A program made the position numbers and the translations under genes. Under the pieces are notes generated by a model. The model had not been told where the DNA came from and did no database searches. It saw nothing but the letters and a program-made list of their open reading frames with translations. This document shows, piece after piece, positions 15,913-21,303 of a stretch of 23,693 bases of DNA (position 1 is the stretch's first letter; each line of letters opens with the position of its first letter). Origin of the DNA: an uncultured Clostridia bacterium (lineage in GTDB: Bacteria; Bacillota; Clostridia; Christensenellales; UBA1242); assembly GCA_944349915.1 (NCBI GenBank), contig CALVNU010000007.1, positions 1 to 23,693 of the forward strand. Direction: 5' to 3'.

Positions 15913-16875
15913 ATGGCAGAAGAAAAGAAATTAAACAAAAAATGGTTTATAGTTGTTGCAATTTTGGTTTTGATTGCGATTATTGTTGTTACAATCATAC
16001 TATGTTTGCCAGGCAACCCAGGAAGCGCTGTTGTTGCCTTACAAAATGAAAGCACAAATGCTTTACTTAAAAATTCCGACACAAGCAATAAATATTCAAA
16101 TCTAAAGACCTTGGTTGAAAACAGTGAAGTCAATGTTTATAGCGATGAACTTGCAGACATTGAAACTGTGTTAAACAACATTGATATTGTTGTTGATGAG
16201 TATGCCGAGCAAGTTGTTTTGTTTGAACTTAATGATTATTTCTATAACCATTACAAACCGCTAACAAATTCTTTAAACGAACTTCAAACTTACAAAAATA
16301 ATATTACAAATCAATTGCAGTATGTTGAAGAGAGATTGGATTCTATTTCACAGGATTTCTTAAGAGAGTCGGTTATAATCATACGCGAAAATTTTGCAAA
16401 CATGTTAAATAAATATGAAACTGCTTTTTATACTTATAACGACATCTTTAAAAACAGTTATCCAGGATTTGAAAATAATCTTGCCATGCAAACTATTTTA
16501 AATGCGGTTGCCGACTATGTTGCAGTGCTTTCCGACAAGTTTGATGCGCAGGTAAACAGCGACACCGAAAACACAGCGCTGGCAGATTATAAATATTCTA
16601 CAACAGCAATTGTTGACGCTTTCAACAGTTTTATCAACGCTTTCCAAAGAAATACACAAGATGCGGTAAATTATTATTTTGACACAAGCATTTCTGCAGA
16701 ATATCAAACTTTAAACAGTTTTTATAATTTATATTCTCAAACAAATCTAAAACCGGTTATTTCTTCCGCAGTTTTGGGTGCAGACAACAACATTTCATTC
16801 ACATTGACCTTTGAAGGTGTGGAAGATAGCAATGATGTTTATGGACAAATCAAAAACTATTTAGGAGGGGAATAA
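15913..16875 (+). CDS. Single-pass membrane protein with extracytoplasmic helical domain, 320 residues
   Basis: I do not recognise a family. A short basic N-terminus (MAEEKKLNKKW) precedes one membrane helix (about 11-31). About 285 residues outside the membrane follow, mostly amphipathic helices with few cysteines and many Asn, Tyr and Asp residues. No lipobox or cleavage site is seen, so it is probably a type II anchored protein. Two ATGs occur in tandem. The second (15913) is five bases from AGGAGG (15902-15907), while the first (15910) is only two bases away, so I use the second. The stop overlaps the start of the following lipoprotein gene by one base (TAATG), which points to a coupled pair acting together at the cell surface. 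Confidence 0.82.
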   Translation: MAEEKKLNKKWFIVVAILVLIAIIVVTIILCLPGNPGSAVVALQNESTNALLKNSDTSNKYSNLKTLVENSEVNVYSDELADIETVLNNIDIVVDEYAEQVVLFELNDYFYNHYKPLTNSLNELQTYKNNITNQLQYVEERLDSISQDFLRESVIIIRENFANMLNKYETAFYTYNDIFKNSYPGFENNLAMQTILNAVADYVAVLSDKFDAQVNSDTENTALADYKYSTTAIVDAFNSFINAFQRNTQDAVNYYFDTSISAEYQTLNSFYNLYSQTNLKPVISSAVLGADNNISFTLTFEGVEDSNDVYGQIKNYLGGE

Positions 16876-17870
16876 TGGTTAAGGCAAAAAAAATTATAAC
16901 ACTTGTTCTGGCATTAAGTTTGATTGCGTCAATGTTTGTTCTTTTTGGCTGTTCTGGCACAACGACAGCGCAAATGTATGAAAAGATGCAATCTTTTGTA
17001 ACAAATGCTCAAGCAGATACTTCTTTTGTTGATGGTAATAACAACTTTAAAAACTTTGAAAAATACAACGATAATGGTGAAAAAGAAACTTTGAATGAAG
17101 CACAAAACAAACTTCTTCAAATTGTTATGCCATATATCACAACAAATATTACAAAATTTGATGGCTATACAGAAAACCATGATTATGCAGATTTGGAGCA
17201 AAAACTTAACGCTCTTCAAGATGCTTTTACAGAAGGGCAAGAGCGCTATCAAGAGATGATGCTGTTTTCTCAAAGTTCTAGCACAGACCAATTTATTTAT
17301 AACGGGTTTGCTGTGGCTTATCAAAGTGCCTGCATTGATTTTCTAAACAAAGCATATCAATTTGCACTTTCACTGCAAGACACTTTTGTAAATGATATGA
17401 AATTGCTTGATATTGATTTTTCACAAATCACTGTAGACCAAGCCAACTTTTATATTAGCACAATCAAACTGTCGCTTGCAGACGATTGCAGAATGGCTTT
17501 GCTTGACTCTATGCAAGGGGAAAAATCAAATGGAACTTCTAGTATAATCTCAAATGTTGAGAACGATGTAGATGCAATTTTGAATATCAATAATGTTTCT
17601 TCTACCGAACAAAAAGGTGAGGTATATACAAAATTGAGAGAACTTGAAAGCATTATGGCTCAAGAAAGAAAAAATCTTCAAAAAGCACTTTCATCATTCT
17701 CTTTATATGCTTTTGAATATGATTACAATAGCAGAATTAACAACTATGCAAATGAACTTGAAAATGCGCAAGTTTATTATGATGTGATTTACAATTATTT
17801 TTATTCCAACATTTTGCAACAGTCATATATGGATATGTTTTTACAGCAACTGGCAACAATTTACAATTAA
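16875..17870 (+). CDS. Lipoprotein of unknown function, 331 residues
   Basis: A type II signal peptide is clear: basic MVKAKK, a hydrophobic core, and the lipobox LFGC with Cys26 as the acylated residue, followed by SGTTT. The mature part is helical, rich in Gln, Asn, Tyr and Phe, and resembles the partner before it in general composition, though I cannot align them. The start overlaps the previous stop by one base and follows a strong AGGAGGGG. It is the last gene of the typA-dnaB array. No convincing terminator follows, only a weak AATTTGC/GCAAATT hairpin near 17920-17945 without a T run. A substrate or partner cannot be named. Confidence 0.85.
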   Translation: MVKAKKIITLVLALSLIASMFVLFGCSGTTTAQMYEKMQSFVTNAQADTSFVDGNNNFKNFEKYNDNGEKETLNEAQNKLLQIVMPYITTNITKFDGYTENHDYADLEQKLNALQDAFTEGQERYQEMMLFSQSSSTDQFIYNGFAVAYQSACIDFLNKAYQFALSLQDTFVNDMKLLDIDFSQITVDQANFYISTIKLSLADDCRMALLDSMQGEKSNGTSSIISNVENDVDAILNINNVSSTEQKGEVYTKLRELESIMAQERKNLQKALSSFSLYAFEYDYNSRINNYANELENAQVYYDVIYNYFYSNILQQSYMDMFLQQLATIYN

Positions 17871-17879
17871 TACAAAGTT

Positions 17880-17907
17880 TTAACAAAGAAATACAACAAT
17901 TTATAAT
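17880..17907 (+). promoter_or_regulatory. Promoter of gltX
   Basis: TTAACA (17880-17885), 16 bases, then a perfect TATAAT (17902-17907), giving a predicted leader of about 50 bases. No T-box leader is visible, and the gap is too short for one. Confidence 0.55.
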
Positions 17908-17963
17908 AAAAATAACAATTTGCAATTAAAAATAGCAAATTATAACAAAACTAGGAACTTTTT

Positions 17964-19598
17964 ATGAATCAATATCAAAAAATCGCAGAACTTATTTTTC
18001 CAGGCGGAATAGAAACAGAAACAATTTTAAAAAAATATCCGCCTAGAAAACTTTCTCAAGGACAAGAGGTTACTCGTTTTGCCCCTAGTCCAACTGGCTA
18101 TATGCATATCGGCAATTTTTTCCCTGCTTTTATAAGTTATACTTTGGCAAAACAAAGTGGGGGAATTTTTTATCTACGCCTTGAAGATACCGACTCAAAA
18201 CGCGAAATTAAAGAGGCGAAAGATGTTATCTATCAAATATTGGAAAGATTTGATATTTTTCCCGATGAATATCAAACGCTTGATGGACAAGATATCGGTG
18301 ATTATGGCCCTTATATTCAAAGTCAAAGGGCAGAAATTTATCGCGCGTTTGCAAAAAAGTTGGTGGCAGAAGGCAAAGCCTTTCCGTGTTTTTGCAGAAA
18401 AACCGAAGGTAAAGACGATGTGCTAAAATCTCGACAGGGCAAATTTGAAGAAGATGATGAAAAAGAATATGACCCTTGTCGTAATCTTTCTTATGAAGAA
18501 GTTAAGGCTCATATTGACAATGGAGAAAAATTTGCGATAAGACTTAAAACACAAAATGATGGCAGTCAAAGAGTAAAATTTTTCGACCTTATTAAAGGTG
18601 AGATAGAAGCAAAAGCAAACAGCAAAGACTTTGTCTTGCTTAAAAATGATGGAATTCCGCCATATGCTTTTGCACATGCTGTAGACGACACGCTTATGGG
18701 AACAACTATTGTGGTTAGAGGGGAAGAATATATTTCTTCAACACCAATGCATATAGAACTTTTTTATGTCTTTTTCTTTAAGCCTATTTGCTACTGTCAT
18801 AATCCACTTATTTGGAAGATTGATGGAGAAGGCAAACGCAAAATTTCAAAACGAAAAGACAAAGAGGCAGATATGCGTTTCTATTTGCAAGAAGGCTATC
18901 CAAAAGAGGCTGTTTTGGAATATTTGTTAAACCTTATCAACTCTGGGTTTGAATTATGGCGCAAGGAAAATCCAGATAAATCTTGGCGCGATTATCATTT
19001 TGGAATAAAAGACATAACCACAGTCGCACCAGTGTTTGATATTGTAAAATTGAGCGATATTTCAAAAAATATCATTGCAAAAATAAGTGGCAAAAATTTA
19101 TTTCAAATGTGGCTTGAATGGGCGAGAGAATTTGATAAACCGCTAGCACAAAAACTAGAACAAGACAGCGAAAAATTTGTCAAACTCTGTTCAATGGAAC
19201 GCGAAGATAGCCCAAAACCACGAAAAGATATTTATAACCTAAAAATGATGCAAGAATATTTTAGTTACGCTTTTGAGAGGCCAAAACTTGATTTTATTGA
19301 AGACAAGCAAAACTTTGTTGATTTTATACAGGCTTATTTAAAATCTTTTAATATGCCAAAATCAAATGAAGAATGGTTCCAAAATATCAAGCAAATTGCA
19401 GGAGAAAATGGATACGCACTGGACAATAAACTTTACAAACAAAACCCAGAGGCGTATAAAGGGAATGTTGCAAAGGCATGCCTGTATGCAAGACAAGCCA
19501 TAACAGGCAAAGACAATGGCCCGTCGTTGTTCTATATTATTGATGCTCTTGGCAAAGAAGAAACTTTGCAGAGATTGGAACTTGCTGTAAAAATTTAA
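17964..19598 (+). CDS. gltX: Glutamyl-tRNA synthetase (glutamate-tRNA ligase)
   Basis: A class I aminoacyl-tRNA synthetase that charges tRNA-Glu with glutamate. The HIGH motif reads HIGN (48-51) within FAPSPTGYMHIGN. YLRLEDTDSKRE follows, and the KMSKS-like loop is KISKR (293-297). Cys142, Cys144 and Cys172 fall where some GluRS enzymes bind zinc. At 544 residues it is longer than the 470-490 of most bacterial GluRS, with about 35 extra residues at the N-terminus and a large C-terminal anticodon domain. Clostridial GluRS proteins commonly have this length. Whether it also charges tRNA-Gln cannot be told. The start ATG follows AGGAA at six bases. It has its own promoter and stands alone. Confidence 0.96.
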   Translation: MNQYQKIAELIFPGGIETETILKKYPPRKLSQGQEVTRFAPSPTGYMHIGNFFPAFISYTLAKQSGGIFYLRLEDTDSKREIKEAKDVIYQILERFDIFPDEYQTLDGQDIGDYGPYIQSQRAEIYRAFAKKLVAEGKAFPCFCRKTEGKDDVLKSRQGKFEEDDEKEYDPCRNLSYEEVKAHIDNGEKFAIRLKTQNDGSQRVKFFDLIKGEIEAKANSKDFVLLKNDGIPPYAFAHAVDDTLMGTTIVVRGEEYISSTPMHIELFYVFFFKPICYCHNPLIWKIDGEGKRKISKRKDKEADMRFYLQEGYPKEAVLEYLLNLINSGFELWRKENPDKSWRDYHFGIKDITTVAPVFDIVKLSDISKNIIAKISGKNLFQMWLEWAREFDKPLAQKLEQDSEKFVKLCSMEREDSPKPRKDIYNLKMMQEYFSYAFERPKLDFIEDKQNFVDFIQAYLKSFNMPKSNEEWFQNIKQIAGENGYALDNKLYKQNPEAYKGNVAKACLYARQAITGKDNGPSLFYIIDALGKEETLQRLELAVKI

Positions 19599-19799
19599 TG
19601 TAATATAAAAAATTTAACAGGTCTGTTTTGTTGATAGATATTAACAATATCAAAGATAAACCTGGATAAATACAGAAAAAATATCTAATCACAAACCTCA
19701 ATAAGCAAAAAGAGGGGCTAAAAAATAAAAAATTGAAAAATGAAAACTTGAAAGGGCATCAAATATAAAATTTTGGCAAAAAATTAAAAATAAAAGAAT
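19599..19799. other. Long 3' region of gltX, possible small RNA
   Basis: About 200 bases lie between the gltX stop and the next terminator, with no usable open frame. CAGGT near 19619 can pair with ACCTG near 19660 around an inner GATATT/AATATC hairpin, so some secondary structure is possible. It may simply be an untranslated tail. Confidence 0.3.
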
Positions 19800-19827
19800 A
19801 AAACGCACAAATAAAGTGCGTTTTTTT
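19800..19827 (+). terminator. Intrinsic terminator downstream of gltX
   Basis: ACGCAC (19803-19808) and GTGCGT (19816-19821) pair around AAATAAA, extended by flanking A/T pairs and followed by a seven-T run. It ends whatever is transcribed through gltX and lies just before the small 65-residue gene. Confidence 0.85.
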
Positions 19828-19869
19828 AGAGTTTTCACAAAATTTGCTATGTGATGAATAAACTATATT

Positions 19870-20067
19870 ATGACAAATGATGAAAAATGCCTTGAAATGA
19901 CAGGTGCAGAGATGGTTGCGCTGGCAGGCAGTGTTTCCATTTTTTTATCAAAAAAATTGACCCCAAAAGAAATTTGCCTTATGCGAACGCTGTTTCAATC
20001 AATTGCGTCAAACCTTTCTACAATTGAATATACAGAAAATATCTGTAGAACAAAAAATTTGAAATAA
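19870..20067 (+). CDS. Small protein, 65 residues (DUF6774-like)
   Basis: A short, probably soluble protein. The core EMVALAGSVSIFLSKKLTPKE followed by MRTLFQSIASNLSTIE fits, as I remember it, a family of 60-70 residue Firmicutes proteins (Pfam DUF6774): two helices, with a Leu/Thr-Pro-Lys-Glu turn and a terminal 'G/S-x-x-L-x-x-I' helix. I could not check this. No Shine-Dalgarno sequence precedes the ATG. A -10-like TAAACT (19859-19864) ends five bases before it, so the message may be leaderless. It stands alone between a terminator and a long gap. The role is unknown. Confidence 0.6.
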   Translation: MTNDEKCLEMTGAEMVALAGSVSIFLSKKLTPKEICLMRTLFQSIASNLSTIEYTENICRTKNLK

Positions 20068-20320
20068 GTTTGGAAAAAATATGCTTACATAAAAATGTTT
20101 TTTGATATAACCAAGAAACTACGCAAAAAATATTTGTGTAAATAAAAACTTTTTACATAGAATTTTGGAATATTTATTTTTTACACACTGCTACAGATTG
20201 CCAAATAGCGCTGTAAAAAATGGGAGTTTACAAAAAGGCGTATAATTGTTAAGTTTGACCAATTCATGAAATTTTAAAAACACAACATCTTTATATGGCA
20301 AAAATATTTTGTCTTTTTTT
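20068..20320. other. Intergenic stretch, no gene seen
   Basis: No open frame with a ribosome binding site. It contains an inverted repeat at 20176-20221 and leads into the tandem promoters at 20321. I recognise no known RNA family. Confidence 0.5.
20176..20221. repeat. Two-part inverted repeat
   Basis: ATTTTTTACA (20176-20185) is the perfect reverse complement of TGTAAAAAAT (20212-20221). Inside, GCTA pairs with TAGC around a 12-base loop. The T run comes on the 5' side, so it is not a normal terminator. Confidence 0.5.
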
Positions 20321-20410
20321 ATTTTTGTGATAAAATATGAAGCGTGGAATATTTTTATGATAAAATATGAAGCAAGCCAGATTTTTGTGGTATAATATTA
20401 AAGAATAAAA
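20321..20410 (+). promoter_or_regulatory. Three tandem 30-bp copies of an extended -10 promoter
   Basis: Three units of exactly 30 bases begin at 20321, 20351 and 20381, each opening with ATTTTT. Their -10 boxes are TGATAAAAT, TGATAAAAT and TGGTATAAT, with hexamers at 20331, 20361 and 20391. Units one and two also share ATATGAAGC after the box. None has a good -35, so they would act as extended -10 promoters. The last would start about 21 bases before tRNA-Gly and drive tRNA-Gly and ogt. Confidence 0.7.
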
Positions 20411-20423
20411 GTTATATAAATGT

Positions 20424-20497
20424 GCAGGCATAATTTAGTGGTAAAATGTGTGCTTCCCAAGCATAATTCGCGGGTCCGATTCCCGTTGCCTGCTCCA
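20424..20497 (+). tRNA. tRNA-Gly (anticodon CCC)
   Basis: A complete tRNA with acceptor stem GCAGGCA/TGCCTGC, the U discriminator typical of bacterial tRNA-Gly, and an encoded CCA (20495-20497). The anticodon loop TTCCCAA holds CCC at 20456-20458, which reads only GGG. The D arm has AGTGGTA and the T-loop is GTCCGATTC. It is preceded by the triple promoter and followed three bases later by the ogt start codon, so the two must share a transcript. Confidence 0.96.
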
Positions 20498-20500
20498 GAA

Positions 20501-21001
20501 ATGCAAACAAATTATAGCAGTCCTTTGGGTAATTTGATTATAGAAAGTGATGGCAAAAGTTTGAATAAACTTTATTTTTCGAACGCTATAAAAACTAGTA
20601 CTATAGAAAATAACAGCCAAAGTGAGATTTTTGTCAAAATAAAAACATGGCTTGACCAATATTTTTCTGGGAAAGTGCCACAAGTCAATTTTGAAATTGA
20701 GCCTTGCGGGACTCCATTCCAAAAAATTGTTTGGCAATGTGTGAGCAAAATTCCTTATGGAAAGAGTGCAACTTACAAAGAAATTGCAGGGCAGGTTGCA
20801 AAACTTTTGGGCAGAACAAGTATGAGTGCTCGCGCTGTTGCCAGAGCAATCGGTAGCAATAATGTGGCAATAATTATTCCTTGCCATAGAGTTGTAGGCT
20901 CCAATGGCGCCTTATGTGGCTACAAATGGGGGATTGAATGCAAGAAAAAATTGTTAAGGTTGGAAAATAAAACAAAGGAAATTTCCATTGCAGAAAGTTG
21001 A
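20501..21001 (+). CDS. ogt: Methylated-DNA--protein-cysteine methyltransferase (MGMT/Ogt)
   Basis: A 166-residue suicide enzyme that moves the alkyl group from O6-alkylguanine in DNA to its own cysteine. The active-site motif PCHRVVG is present with Cys128. Before it lie the recognition helix region MSARAVARAIGSN and the family signature GTPFQKIVWQ...IPYGKSATYKEIA. After it, GYKWGIECKKKLLRLE matches the conserved end. The homologous N-terminus (NYSSPLGNLIIESDG) starts at the ATG at 20501. An open frame extends further upstream only by reading through the tRNA-Gly gene. No Shine-Dalgarno sequence is possible, because the three bases before the ATG follow the tRNA CCA directly. After tRNA processing the mRNA would be nearly leaderless. 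Transcription would come from the triple promoter upstream of the tRNA. Confidence 0.93.
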   Translation: MQTNYSSPLGNLIIESDGKSLNKLYFSNAIKTSTIENNSQSEIFVKIKTWLDQYFSGKVPQVNFEIEPCGTPFQKIVWQCVSKIPYGKSATYKEIAGQVAKLLGRTSMSARAVARAIGSNNVAIIIPCHRVVGSNGALCGYKWGIECKKKLLRLENKTKEISIAES

Positions 21002-21036
21002 CATAACAACATTTGCCATGGACAAAGAGTTTGTTG

Positions 21037-21080
21037 TTGCTTGTTTTGCAGTTTTAGCTTTATAATTACAAGCAATTTTT
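21037..21080 (+). terminator. Probable terminator of tRNA-Gly/ogt
   Basis: TTGCTTGT (21037-21044) pairs perfectly with ACAAGCAA (21068-21075), followed by five Ts. The 23-base loop is longer than usual, which lowers confidence. Confidence 0.45.
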
Positions 21081-21128
21081 GCTATCTAGAACATTCCCAA
21101 GAAAAGTTGGCTATATTTATTTTATTGC

Positions 21129-21158
21129 TGTACAAGAAAATCTTCGATGTTTTATAGA
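21129..21158 (+). promoter_or_regulatory. Possible promoter of tRNA-Pro
   Basis: TGTACA (21129-21134), 18 bases, then TATAGA (21153-21158). The predicted start is near 21165, a few bases before the tRNA. The boxes are only partial matches, but the position is right. Confidence 0.4.
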
Positions 21159-21172
21159 TAAATTTATAGTGG

Positions 21173-21247
21173 CGAGGTGTAGCGCAGGGGGAGCGCGTGC
21201 GGTTCGGGACCGTAAGGCCGTGGGTTCAAATCCCACCACCTCGACCA
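21173..21247 (+). tRNA. tRNA-Pro (anticodon CGG)
   Basis: A complete tRNA with acceptor CGAGGTG/CACCTCG, discriminator A and an encoded CCA (21245-21247). The first base C is typical of bacterial tRNA-Pro. The anticodon loop TTCGGGA holds CGG at 21205-21207, reading CCG. The D arm is GCGCAGGGGGAGCGC and the T-loop GTTCAAATC. The terminator stem starts at the very next base after the CCA. Confidence 0.96.
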
Positions 21248-21286
21248 AAAAAGCATATTGACAACCAATCAATATGCTTTTTGTTT
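21248..21286. terminator. Bidirectional terminator between tRNA-Pro and the 614-residue gene
   Basis: AAAAAGCATATTGA (21248-21261) and TCAATATGCTTTTT (21269-21282) form a perfect 14-base-pair stem around a seven-base loop. A T run follows on the plus strand and a six-T run follows on the minus strand, so it can end both the tRNA-Pro transcript and the convergent minus-strand gene. Confidence 0.92.
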
Positions 21287-21303
21287 TGCTAAATGTCTAA
21301 TGT

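Noticed and set aside
17871..17963. T-box or other riboswitch before gltX
   Set aside because: The gap is only 93 bases and shows no T-box sequence, specifier stem or antiterminator. A simple promoter explains it.
20321..20410. CRISPR-like array
   Set aside because: The 30-base units are directly adjacent with no spacers and each contains a promoter -10 box, so they are tandem repeats, not repeat-spacer units. No cas genes are present.
20420..20500. Upstream in-frame extension of ogt giving a 193-residue protein
   Set aside because: The first 27 codons are the tRNA-Gly gene read as protein. Homology of the N-terminus begins at the ATG at 20501.
21079..21261. 60-codon open frame across the tRNA-Pro region
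   Set aside because: It runs through the tRNA-Pro gene and into its terminator, has no ribosome binding site and no recognisable protein character.
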